Positions 5,729 to 12,514 of a DNA stretch of 15,945 nt are shown piece by piece. Numbering within the stretch: the stretch's first letter is position 1; each line of letters begins with the position of its first letter. The position numbers and the translations under genes were made by a program. The notes under the pieces were generated by a model. That model had not been told where the DNA came from, searched no databases, and saw only the letters and a program-made list of their open reading frames with translations. This DNA comes from JAQYVZ01 sp035269105 (GTDB taxonomy: Bacteria; Desulfobacterota; Desulfuromonadia; Desulfuromonadales; BM103): positions 1-15,945 of the forward strand of contig DATFJP010000253.1 of assembly GCA_035269105.1 (NCBI GenBank). Direction: 5' to 3'.

Positions 5729-7050
5729 AACATTTGCTTTCTGCGATCAATGAGGTAATTGCTGCCTTTGAGCTTTTTCAAATGCTCCTTCATCGTTGCA
5801 CAATTCCGGCTGACGGTCAAAAGGGTGGGCTTTTCGAGATTTTCAGAAAGTGTTACGGCGATGGAGATGGTCAGTAACGGAAAGGAGCGTTTGATGCCAT
5901 AGCGGTCGGTGGCTGTCACAAAACCTTTTTCCAGGTCCGCGGCCTCGTAGAGTTCAGGGACCAGTTTTTCGAAGCCGCTGACGATGGCCCCGGCCAGTTC
6001 TTCGGCACAATCGGGTGCGCTCAGGACGACATAGTCATCACCGCCGATATGGCCGACCAGATCATCGGCACATCCATGTTCCGCCACCACATCTCTCAGC
6101 ATGCCGCCGACCCGGTTGATGGCATCGCTGCCGGCCTTGTAGCCGTAATGGTCGCTGTAGGCCTTGAAATTGTCCAGATCGATATACAAGTGGGCAAAGG
6201 GTTGCCCGCTGCTGATGCGCTGTTCCAGTTCGCGGTCAATGGCCAGGTTGCCAGGCAGGCGTGTCAATGGATTGGCATCAAGGTGCAATTGTTCGAGTTC
6301 GGCCAATTTCCGGGCCATCGAGGAAAAGTCCAGCGCCAATTGTCCGAATTCATCCCGGCTGTCAATTTCGATCCGTCCTTCGTAGCGACCGGAAGCGATT
6401 TCCCGGGTCGCCGCCTGCAGGGTCCGTATGGAGCGGTGCAGGCTGACAACCACCATGAGCACGACCGGAGCAGCCAGCAGAATGCCAGACAGACTGATAG
6501 TCAAAGCCCATTGATAGGCCTTGCCGCTCTGCCGGGTGATTTGACTCAAGGCCTGGTCAAGGAAGGTCTGATGCTCGGCGCGCAGATCAGCCAGGTATTC
6601 CAGAAGCTGGGTCCGCAGCGGAGCGGCAGATGATTGCGCCAGAGCCGCAGCCTGTTCCCACTCCTGATCGGCATAGGCCCTGGCAATAAGTTCGGCCTGG
6701 GCCGTATACTCGACCACTCTGAGGGGCAGGTTCGTGAAATGCTCGGGCAGCCTGATTTCCGCAGTGTCGGTCAGAATGCGCTCCAACTCGGCATTGCGCC
6801 GCTCGAACAAGCTCAGCAACTGGGGGTCCTGCAGGATCATGATCTGCTGCTCAAGGTTTTCCTGGGCGAGCAGGTTCTGGCGGATATCACGCAACAGATT
6901 GAAGGCCCGGAATTGGACGCCGACCAGTTGTTCGGTCCGCTGATTGTGTTCATGCAGGCTGTGCAGTGCATAGCCGACCGCCAGCAGGCTGCAAAAGGTG
7001 ATCACCAGGTAACCGAACACAACCTTCCCGGTGATCGAAAAATGTCTCAT
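5725..7050 (-). CDS. Membrane HAMP-GGDEF protein with Hypr-like active site
   Basis: A 441-residue protein. Two membrane helices (about 9-29 and 183-204) flank a helical periplasmic sensor region of about 150 residues. A HAMP linker (205-257) leads to a GGDEF domain (about 258-436). Aligned by spacing to PleD, the first metal aspartate is kept (D291 in IDLDNF), but the two guanine-contacting residues are altered: N335 is S299 and D344 is S308 (segment YSDHYGYKAGS). The signature is GGDDY at 336-340 instead of GGDEF. The inhibitory RxxD site is absent (CADD). Asp-to-Ser at the 344 position is the hallmark of Hypr GGDEF enzymes, which make cyclic AMP-GMP; Geobacter GacA is the known example. 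The protein could alternatively be a catalytically weak or inactive receptor. The ATG at 7050 with AAGG eight bases upstream is preferred to a TTG one codon earlier. Confidence 0.88.
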   Translation of the reverse strand: MRHFSITGKVVFGYLVITFCSLLAVGYALHSLHEHNQRTEQLVGVQFRAFNLLRDIRQNLLAQENLEQQIMILQDPQLLSLFERRNAELERILTDTAEIRLPEHFTNLPLRVVEYTAQAELIARAYADQEWEQAAALAQSSAAPLRTQLLEYLADLRAEHQTFLDQALSQITRQSGKAYQWALTISLSGILLAAPVVLMVVVSLHRSIRTLQAATREIASGRYEGRIEIDSRDEFGQLALDFSSMARKLAELEQLHLDANPLTRLPGNLAIDRELEQRISSGQPFAHLYIDLDNFKAYSDHYGYKAGSDAINRVGGMLRDVVAEHGCADDLVGHIGGDDYVVLSAPDCAEELAGAIVSGFEKLVPELYEAADLEKGFVTATDRYGIKRSFPLLTISIAVTLSENLEKPTLLTVSRNCATMKEHLKKLKGSNYLIDRRKQML

Positions 7051-7130
7051 CAAGGCCGCCTTCTGAAGAATGGACCAGCTGCAGTTTCTGAAGCTCTTAA
7101 GATAACATGTCTTTTAGAAACAAGAACAGT

Positions 7131-7152
7131 TCCTATAGTGGTCCTATAGTGG
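7131..7152. repeat. Perfect 11-bp tandem duplication upstream of the GGDEF gene
   Basis: TCCTATAGTGG occurs twice in a row at 7131-7141 and 7142-7152. It lies 81-102 bases upstream of the GGDEF start. Each copy carries a CTATAG core that could be a -10-like element or one turn of a protein-binding site. No matching -35 box was found on either strand. Confidence 0.6.
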
Positions 7153-7217
7153 TCTTACTCTTACGGATGGAGCAGCCGAAGCCAGCATGGTTTGTTTAGA
7201 TTTTCTGCCTGATGGGT

Positions 7218-7625
7218 TCAGACTTTGTTATTCCGGATATGATCGAGACTCCACGGGCCGCCGCCGGCCATCGCCAGGTAAAGAAAAACGAAGCAGTAAA
7301 AGACCGCCAGTTCGCCACCGTTCAAGATCGGCCAGAAACCTTTCGGTGCATGAGCCATAAAGTAGGCCACAGCCATCTGACCGCAGAGCAGGAATGCTGT
7401 CGGTCGGGTAAAAAGGCCGAGCAGAATCAGCAGTCCGCCGAAAAATTCCAGGGTTCCGGCCAACCCCATCAGCGAGAATAATTCCACCGGACTTTTGGCC
7501 GCATCGGCCGGCCAGCCAAACAGCTTCTGGGCCCCATGCTGCATGAACAGGAATGCGGTTACTGCACGCATGACGCTCAAAATACGGGGTGCCTGGCTTG
7601 CACAAAATGATTCGAGGTTTTTCAT
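7218..7625 (-). CDS. DoxX family membrane protein
   Basis: A 135-residue protein with four predicted membrane helices and the DoxX/SURF4-type opening MRAVTAFLFMQHGAQKLFGW (residues 19-38). It continues with a glycine-rich helix GLAGTLEFFGGLLILLGLFT, a third helix AFLLCGQMAVAYFMAH, and a last helix FYCFVFLYLAMAGGG ending near WSLD. DoxX proteins are inner-membrane proteins of poorly defined function, variously linked to redox stress, thiosulfate:quinone oxidoreduction and respiratory chain partners. The start at 7625 has AAGGA six bases upstream; the open frame continues upstream into proX without family likeness. It lies 85 bases after proX on the same strand with no terminator or clear promoter between, so the two are likely co-transcribed. 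Confidence 0.85.
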   Translation of the reverse strand: MKNLESFCASQAPRILSVMRAVTAFLFMQHGAQKLFGWPADAAKSPVELFSLMGLAGTLEFFGGLLILLGLFTRPTAFLLCGQMAVAYFMAHAPKGFWPILNGGELAVFYCFVFLYLAMAGGGPWSLDHIRNNKV

Positions 7626-7710
7626 AGCTGATCCTTTCTGCGCTCGCAAACGCCTCCCGCCGTCAATCTCCCACATCGAAAGACTTCCGATTCTCCTTCT
7701 GCCTGGCACT

Positions 7711-8739
7711 TCACTGTGCCGCCCGACGTGCCTCGCCCAGCCAGTTCTTCCAGGTTTGCCGGTTTGCTTCAATCCACGATTCAGCGTGCCGGTTGATGTC
7801 CTCGGCCGATTTTTCGCCTGCATGCATTTTCGCGTTCTGGGCGTTGATGTCCGCCAGCGGCAGGCTGAAGACTTCGAAAAATCTGCGGATCGCCGGGTTC
7901 TCATCGAGAAACTGCCGGTTGCCGACGATGCGGATATCCGCCACGACAAAGCCGAGTTTGATCGGATCGCTGACGGCGCCGTCGATGCCGGACATGGTCA
8001 TCCGGTCCTCGGCTTCCATTTCCACCGGTCGCGCCCTGATTTCGGGGACATTGATCCACATCACGTCCTCGCCAGGTTTGAACTTGGCAATGGTCCAATT
8101 GGGCGCCCAGGTATAGAAAAACACCGGTTCGCCGCTTTTGTAACGGGCCAGCGCATCGGCCATGCTTGCTGTGTATCCGGCCTTGATCGGATTGATGTGT
8201 TCATTCAGTTCATAGACATCGAGATGGTGGCTGATCGTATTTTCGCAGCCCCAGCCGGGCGGGCAGGCAACCAGGTCGGCCCTGCCGTCGCCGTCCTGGT
8301 CAAAGGCCTGCTTCACCTCCGGACGTTTGAAGTCATCGAGGGACAGAATGCCGAATCTTTCAACTTCCTTTTTGGACACGAGATAGCCTTGCAGCCCCCC
8401 TGCTTTGGAAACATAGCCGACAATTTCACCCCGCTCGTAAAAGTTTTTCGGCATCTGTTCGTTATGCATCGGAAACCAGCCGTTGGTCCAGTAATCGACG
8501 TCGCCCAGATAAACCGCCTGGTAAAAAAGAGGATTCTGCAGTTCAACCGGGTTTTTGACCGTGTAGCCGAGCACCTCAAGACCCTTGCGCACCAAAACTT
8601 CCTGAAAGTATCCCGTATTCCATGTGGCCCTGGCCGGGGTGACCTCCACACCGGCGCCGGGGCGATGGACCGCTGCGGCAACCTGCCACGGCGAGGCCAT
8701 CAGAAACAAAAACAGAGCGACCGTCAAATTCGTTTTCAT
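7711..8739 (-). CDS. proX: Glycine betaine/proline-type ABC transporter periplasmic binding protein
   Basis: A 342-residue protein with a signal peptide (1 to about 23, ending VAAA). It closely follows E. coli ProX in pattern: tryptophans W40, W84, W88, W163, W211 and W215, suited to a cation-pi cage for betaine; the CPPGWGC segment at 159-165, whose two cysteines match the ProX disulfide; an aspartate-rich loop DQDGDGRADL (147-156); FFYTWAPNW (207-215); and the conserved end LPLADINAQNAKMH. It should bind glycine betaine or a similar quaternary amine in the periplasm. The ATP-binding and permease partners (ProV, ProW) are not adjacent; the next gene is DoxX. The ATG at 8739 has AGGAG eight bases upstream and overlaps the stop of a leader reading frame by four bases (ATGA). 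An intrinsic terminator lies 45-94 bases upstream of the start. Confidence 0.92.
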   Translation of the reverse strand: MKTNLTVALFLFLMASPWQVAAAVHRPGAGVEVTPARATWNTGYFQEVLVRKGLEVLGYTVKNPVELQNPLFYQAVYLGDVDYWTNGWFPMHNEQMPKNFYERGEIVGYVSKAGGLQGYLVSKKEVERFGILSLDDFKRPEVKQAFDQDGDGRADLVACPPGWGCENTISHHLDVYELNEHINPIKAGYTASMADALARYKSGEPVFFYTWAPNWTIAKFKPGEDVMWINVPEIRARPVEMEAEDRMTMSGIDGAVSDPIKLGFVVADIRIVGNRQFLDENPAIRRFFEVFSLPLADINAQNAKMHAGEKSAEDINRHAESWIEANRQTWKNWLGEARRAAQ

Positions 8740-8912
8740 GGGTGATTCTCCTCTCGGCACTTGACACTGGACGGAAGAAAGGGTTCAAAAAAACACAGGC
8801 ACCGGTTTCCCTCAGAAACAGGCGCCTGTGTTTGCTTTGGACGGTCCCGCCAGGTGCTTTCCCTTTCTCTTTTGTTGATGGAAGGAAGTCGTCGTAAAGA
8901 GGAATTTGCCAT
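8736..8912 (-). CDS. Possible leader peptide, 58 residues, reading through the terminator into proX
   Basis: This frame starts at an ATG (8912) with GAGGGG six bases upstream, a strong ribosome binding site. It begins MANSSLRRLPSINKRERES, is basic and unlike any family I know. It reads straight through the terminator hairpin at 8784-8833 and ends in a TGA that overlaps the proX ATG by four bases. The placement suggests a translated leader: ribosomes moving through the hairpin would stop it folding and would deliver coupling to proX. Composition alone does not prove it is translated. Confidence 0.4.
   Translation of the reverse strand: MANSSLRRLPSINKRERESTWRDRPKQTQAPVSEGNRCLCFFEPFLPSSVKCREENHP
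8784..8833 (-). terminator. Strong intrinsic terminator upstream of proX
   Basis: The arms 8791-8809 and 8815-8833 pair at 17 of 19 positions (AAACACAGGCACCGGTTTC against GAAACAGGCGCCTGTGTTT) around a five-base loop. On the minus strand the stem is followed directly by a run of T (8787-8793) and GAACCC. It serves either as the end of the copA transcript, as an attenuator before proX, or both. Confidence 0.85.
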
Positions 8913-8969
8913 GAAATGCCCCTCATTCACCCTTCTGGCACGCCAGGCCGTATTATGCGACTGGCAGGG

Positions 8970-9050
8970 CTATCCGCCGGCCATGATCTGCTGCAGGTAT
9001 TCCCGGCAATACCATTCGGAGGTTGCCTGGTAGATATCCAGAGGGGTCAT
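8970..9050 (-). CDS. Possible 26-residue small protein in the proX leader
   Basis: The frame encodes a peptide beginning MTPLDIYQATSEWYCREYLQ and ending in GG before a TAG stop. The content (Trp, three Tyr, Cys, an amphipathic helix pattern) looks protein-like. It starts about 34 bases after the predicted transcript start. The ribosome binding site is weak (CGGCAGC only), so translation is uncertain. An overlapping frame in another phase (ATG at 9065) looks less protein-like. Confidence 0.3.
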   Translation of the reverse strand: MTPLDIYQATSEWYCREYLQQIMAGG

Positions 9051-9090
9051 GCTGCCGTGAATACATCGCAGTCAGGGCCTCTTTGTTTAG

Positions 9091-9118
9091 ATGATAGCGC
9101 AGGGTATAAGGCTGTCAA
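9091..9118 (-). promoter_or_regulatory. Sigma-70 promoter of the proX leader, overlapped by a palindrome
   Basis: Minus-strand consensus TTGACA (9113-9118) and TATCAT (9091-9096) are 16 bases apart. The -35 box lies inside a perfect 12-base palindrome, CTGTCAAGACAG at 9112-9123, which could be an operator. It lies 45 bases downstream of the copA stop. Confidence 0.6.
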
Positions 9119-9162
9119 GACAGGGTCCACCTCGACCCGGGGAGATCGGGGACGAAGCGGAC

Positions 9163-11610
9163 TCACAGTTTTTCCGCATACTTTTTCAACAAAAGGCTGT
9201 TGGTCACTACCGAAACGCTGGAGAAAGCCATAGCCAATCCGGCAAACTCGGGTTTGAGAACGACACCGAACACCGGGTAAAGAACGCCAGCCGCCACGGG
9301 AATGCCAAGGATATTATAGAAAAAGGCCCAGAACAAATTCTGCTTTATCTTGGCCAGGGTCTTCCGACCGAGCCGGATGGCGCGCTCGACATCGCCGAAA
9401 TCCGCTTTGACCAGAACGATGTCGCCGGTTTCTTTGGCGACATCCGTGCCGCTGCCCAAGGCAAATCCGATATCTGCCTGGGCCAGCGCCGGCGCGTCGT
9501 TGATCCCGTCGCCCACCATGCCGACCAGATTGCCCTGTTGCTGATAGCGACGGACGATCGCCTGTTTGTCTCCAGGCAGAATTTCGGCTTCAACCTCATC
9601 GATACCGAGTTCGTCGGCCACGGCGCGGGCAGCGTCGTATCGATCCCCAGTCAGCATGACCGTCGTCATCCCCCTTTTCTGCAGCGCTTCGACGGTCTGC
9701 CGGGCATTGCTCCTGACTGTATCGGCCAGGGCCAGGATGCCGGCAGCTTTGCCGTCCACCGCCACATAGACGAGGGTCTTGCCCATTTTCGACCAGATCT
9801 CGCTTTGTTCATCGAAGGCTGCGACCATTATGCCGCGTTTGTCCATCAGACGCCGGTTGCCGACGACAACCAGAGATCCATCAATCCGGCAGATCAAGCC
9901 ACACCCGCCCATTTCTTCGACGTCACTGACTTCGCCGCAGACCAGCCCGGCACTTTCCGCCTTGCGGACGACCGCCCGAGCCAAAGGATGATTGCTTGCC
10001 GCCTCCGCCGCTGCAGCCCACCGTAATACGTCCTGCTCTGAAAAGGGATCGGCAGACACCAGAGCGGTGACCGAGAACTCGCCCCTGGTCAGGGTTCCGG
10101 TCTTGTCCAGCAGAAGCATGTCAAGACGGGCAGCGTTCTCCAGGACCGAAGCCCGCTTGAAGAGGATTCCCGCCGAAAGTCCGACGGCGCTGCCGACCAT
10201 GATGGCGGTCGGTGTCGCCAGGCCGAGAGCGCAGGGGCAGGCAATCACCAGCACCGCGATGCCCAGTTTGAAGGCGAACAGAAATCCGGCGCCGAGTGGA
10301 CCATACCAGACCAGGAAGGTCAAAACGGACAGCAGAACGACGGCAGGCACAAACCACGCTGAGACCTGGTCCGCCAGGCGCTGGATCGGGGCCTTGTCGC
10401 CCTGTGCCTGCTCCACCATGCGAACGATCTGGGCCAGGACTGTCGCGCTGCCGACCCGTTCGGCCTCGATCACCAGCCGTCCCGACGCATTGACCGTCGC
10501 CCCGGTGACAGTGTCCCCGGGCTGTTTGTCCACCGGCTGCGGCTCGCCGCTGATCATGGCTTCGTCGACCGCTGCCGATCCCGCAATGACCCTGCCGTCG
10601 ACCGGGATCCGCTCTCCCGGACGGACGACCACCTGATCGCCGACCTTGACGCGACCGGCTTCGATCAGAATCTCTTCGCCATCGACCAGCAGGCGGGCCT
10701 GATCGGCCTGCATCCTGAGCAGACTTTTCAGCGCCTGGCTTGCCCGACCCTTGGCCCGAGCCTCGAGCCATTTGCCGAAACGGATAAAGGTAATCAGCAT
10801 GGCACTGGTTTCAAAGAACACTTCGCCGGCAATTCCGCCTATTTCAAACAGGACCAGCACCGAATAGCCGTAAGCAGCGGTAATCCCCAAAGCGACCAGA
10901 ACATCCATATTGGCAGCACCGTTTTTGAGGGATTTCCAGGCACTCCGGTAGAAGGTCAAACCGGCACTGAACTGGACCAGGGTGGACAAAACAAAAAGCA
11001 GATAAATTGTGTTCCTGCCGAAAGGCTGCAGCCACATCAGCGGCATGATCGGCAGTGACAGCAGGGCAGCGGCCAGCAACCAGAAAAGTTGGCGCCGACC
11101 TTCATCATCATCTCGGGGAATGGTCTCATCCGAGCTGGCTCGATAGCCGAGGTCGTTGACCCTGGCAACCAGACTTTCCGGCCCGGTTTGGGCTGGATCA
11201 TAGCGGACCGAGGCGCTTTCGGCGGCGAAGTTGACCTGCGCCGCGATCACTCCAGCCTGCCTGGCGAGTCCTTTTTCAATGGTCGCAGCGCAATTGGCAC
11301 AGGTCATCCCCGCCAGGCGCAGAGTCACTGTTTCAGCCTGTCCTTGCCGCTGCTCTGTGTTGACCGGCGTCTCCGACTCGACCGCCGCATCAGGATGCAG
11401 CCGGTACCCAGCCTGTTGCACGGCTTGTTCGATCCCGGATCGGCTGAGCTTTCGACCATCATATTGCAGGCTTACCGCGCGCGCTTCCAGGGAAACCCGC
11501 ACCGCCCTGACTCCGGCCAAGGCTTCGAGAGCGGCGGACAGTTTGGCCACGCACTTCTGGCAGGACATGCCGTAGACCGGAAGCGTGAGGGTTTTCTCGT
11601 CAAGGTGCAT
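9163..11610 (-). CDS. copA: Cu(+)-exporting P-type ATPase (P1B-1)
   Basis: An 815-residue inner-membrane pump that couples ATP hydrolysis to Cu(I) export from the cytoplasm. Two heavy-metal-associated domains lie at the N-terminus, with CxxC pairs C17/C20 (GMSCQKC) and C104/C107 (GMTCANC). Eight membrane helices are expected. Core motifs: SGEP at 354-357 (TGES actuator), CPC at 458-460, DKTGT at 502-506 (phosphorylated Asp), SNHP with HP at 541-542, and GDGIND at 700-705. Cu(I) specificity is supported by YN at 765-766 in helix 7 and M-x-x-SS near 794-798 in helix 8. The ATG at 11610 is chosen because AAGGA lies four bases upstream; alternatives are an ATG one codon before and another at 11652 without a ribosome site. 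No copper chaperone or regulator is adjacent. No terminator follows until 8784-8833. Confidence 0.94.
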   Translation of the reverse strand: MHLDEKTLTLPVYGMSCQKCVAKLSAALEALAGVRAVRVSLEARAVSLQYDGRKLSRSGIEQAVQQAGYRLHPDAAVESETPVNTEQRQGQAETVTLRLAGMTCANCAATIEKGLARQAGVIAAQVNFAAESASVRYDPAQTGPESLVARVNDLGYRASSDETIPRDDDEGRRQLFWLLAAALLSLPIMPLMWLQPFGRNTIYLLFVLSTLVQFSAGLTFYRSAWKSLKNGAANMDVLVALGITAAYGYSVLVLFEIGGIAGEVFFETSAMLITFIRFGKWLEARAKGRASQALKSLLRMQADQARLLVDGEEILIEAGRVKVGDQVVVRPGERIPVDGRVIAGSAAVDEAMISGEPQPVDKQPGDTVTGATVNASGRLVIEAERVGSATVLAQIVRMVEQAQGDKAPIQRLADQVSAWFVPAVVLLSVLTFLVWYGPLGAGFLFAFKLGIAVLVIACPCALGLATPTAIMVGSAVGLSAGILFKRASVLENAARLDMLLLDKTGTLTRGEFSVTALVSADPFSEQDVLRWAAAAEAASNHPLARAVVRKAESAGLVCGEVSDVEEMGGCGLICRIDGSLVVVGNRRLMDKRGIMVAAFDEQSEIWSKMGKTLVYVAVDGKAAGILALADTVRSNARQTVEALQKRGMTTVMLTGDRYDAARAVADELGIDEVEAEILPGDKQAIVRRYQQQGNLVGMVGDGINDAPALAQADIGFALGSGTDVAKETGDIVLVKADFGDVERAIRLGRKTLAKIKQNLFWAFFYNILGIPVAAGVLYPVFGVVLKPEFAGLAMAFSSVSVVTNSLLLKKYAEKL

Positions 11611-11661
11611 CATGTCCTTCTCACAAAGGCCATCGGCCTGGCCAGCAGCCATTCAAGAATT

Positions 11662-11692
11662 ACCATACCACGATCCAATAGTTTCCAGGCAA
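11662..11692 (-). promoter_or_regulatory. Candidate copA promoter with long 19-base spacer
   Basis: Minus-strand TTGCCT (11687-11692) and TATGGT (11662-11667) are separated by 19 bases, the spacing typical of MerR/CueR-activated metal promoters. I could not find a clear CueR-type dyad in the spacer, so the regulator is a guess. Start would be about 45 bases before the chosen copA ATG. Confidence 0.35.
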
Positions 11693-11726
11693 CCCTCGGT
11701 ACGACCTTGCCCCGTCTGACCGAGGG
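11693..11726. repeat. Perfect 8-bp inverted repeat between copA and lpxH
   Basis: CCCTCGGT (11693-11700) and ACCGAGGG (11719-11726) are separated by 18 bases. The left arm abuts the candidate copA -35 box. It may be an operator or part of a hairpin. Confidence 0.45.
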
Positions 11727-11748
11727 AGACCTGCCCTGCGGCGCGCAA

Positions 11749-11777
11749 TTGACTTCGTGGTTTCCCCTCTCTATAGT
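11749..11777 (+). promoter_or_regulatory. Sigma-70 promoter abutting the lpxH start codon
   Basis: TTGACT (11749-11754) and TATAGT (11772-11777) are 17 bases apart. Only eight bases separate the -10 box from the ATG at 11786, so transcription should start at or within two bases of the start codon. Confidence 0.55.
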
Positions 11778-11785
11778 GAGTTCCT

Positions 11786-12514
11786 ATGAAGACACTGTTC
11801 CTTGCCGATGCCCACCTGGACGACCCGCAAGATCGCAACTATCAAGCCCTGCTGGACTTCCTCGAAGAACAGCTGGACCAGGTTGGCACGCTGGTTCTCC
11901 TTGGCGATATCTTCGAATTCTGGGTCGGCTACCAGCATGCCGTCTTCGCCAACTATGTCCCTCTTCTCAACATGCTGGCCAGATACCGCAAGCGGGGTAT
12001 CACGATTTATTACGTGGAAGGCAACCACGATTTTCACGTGGGTCCTTATTTCAGGAATCGTTTGCTTGCCAGGGTACTCCCCGACGGCGGCAATCTTCAG
12101 CTTGACGATCGCCATGTATTTATTGCCCACGGCGACCTGGCTAATCCGGCCGACCGCGGCTATCGGCTGCTGCGCAAGATATTACGCAGTTGGCCAATGC
12201 GGCAGGCGCTGCGCATTGCGCCCCCTGATCTGACCTGGCAAGTCGCAGCGAGGGCCAGTCGCCAGAGTAAACGGATCCGAAAACGAAAAAACCGGCAATG
12301 GCCGGCTCGCGAGTTGCTGCTGAATTATGCCCGCGACATGCAGCAGCAGGGCTATGATGTGGTCGTGACCGGCCACTTTCATCAACCCTTTCATGTCAAG
12401 GAAGAAGACTTCGAACTGGTCGCTCTGGGGGACTGGATCAGCCAGTTTTCCTATGCCGTCGCCGAAAACGGCCGCTTCGAATTGAAAACCTATCAGCCGT
12501 CCTCTTTGACCTGA
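11786..12514 (+). CDS. lpxH: UDP-2,3-diacylglucosamine pyrophosphatase (LpxH-type)
   Basis: A 242-residue calcineurin-like metallophosphoesterase, almost the length of E. coli LpxH (240). It should split UDP-2,3-diacylglucosamine into lipid X and UMP in lipid A synthesis at the inner face of the membrane. Metal ligands occur at matching positions: D8 and H10 (LADAHLDD), D41 (LGDIFEFWVG), N80 and H81 (GNHDF), H115 (AHGD), H197 and H199 (GHFH). The EFW and HDFHVG neighbourhoods are LpxH-like rather than generic phosphatase. A basic insert KRIRKRKNR (162-170) may help it contact the membrane. The N-terminus starts directly at the first beta strand, so the ATG at 11786 is firm, yet no real Shine-Dalgarno site precedes it (only GAG). 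It is convergent with, and overlaps by 22 bases, the 3' end of the BrkB gene. Confidence 0.85.
   Translation: MKTLFLADAHLDDPQDRNYQALLDFLEEQLDQVGTLVLLGDIFEFWVGYQHAVFANYVPLLNMLARYRKRGITIYYVEGNHDFHVGPYFRNRLLARVLPDGGNLQLDDRHVFIAHGDLANPADRGYRLLRKILRSWPMRQALRIAPPDLTWQVAARASRQSKRIRKRKNRQWPARELLLNYARDMQQQGYDVVVTGHFHQPFHVKEEDFELVALGDWISQFSYAVAENGRFELKTYQPSSLT
12286..12305 (-). terminator. Terminator-like hairpin antisense within lpxH
   Basis: On the minus strand CCGGC-CATT-GCCGG (12292-12305) is followed by TTTTTT (12286-12291) and CGTTTT. The stem is only five pairs but all G-C. It lies about 190 bases beyond the stop of the BrkB/YihY gene and could end that transcript. It coincides with the Lys-rich codons of lpxH, so it may be a by-product of AAA/AAG codons. 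Confidence 0.4.

Larger units (their letters stand above)
8784..9084 (-). ncRNA. Predicted ~300-nt leader RNA of proX ending in a terminator
   Basis: The interval runs from the expected start site of the promoter at 9091-9118 to the terminator U-run. No further promoter is visible between the terminator and proX, so full-length proX mRNA must read through the terminator or come from copA. I could not match it to a known riboswitch class by eye; ydaO (cyclic di-AMP) and glycine consensus elements were looked for and not found. It could instead be an independent small RNA. Confidence 0.4.

Noticed and set aside
7495..8745. A 416-codon open frame on the plus strand.
   Set aside because: It is antisense to proX and DoxX, which have clear family motifs and ribosome sites; the plus frame has no recognisable domain and no ribosome binding site. 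It is a shadow of high-GC codon bias.
8834..9084. Known riboswitch classes (ydaO, glycine) in the proX leader.
   Set aside because: The conserved core strings of these classes were not found by eye, so only a generic leader is claimed.
11765..11790. A minus-strand ACTCACTATAG string resembling the 3' half of a T7 phage promoter.
   Set aside because: It is the reverse complement of the lpxH -10 box; the required 5' half is absent and there is no phage context.
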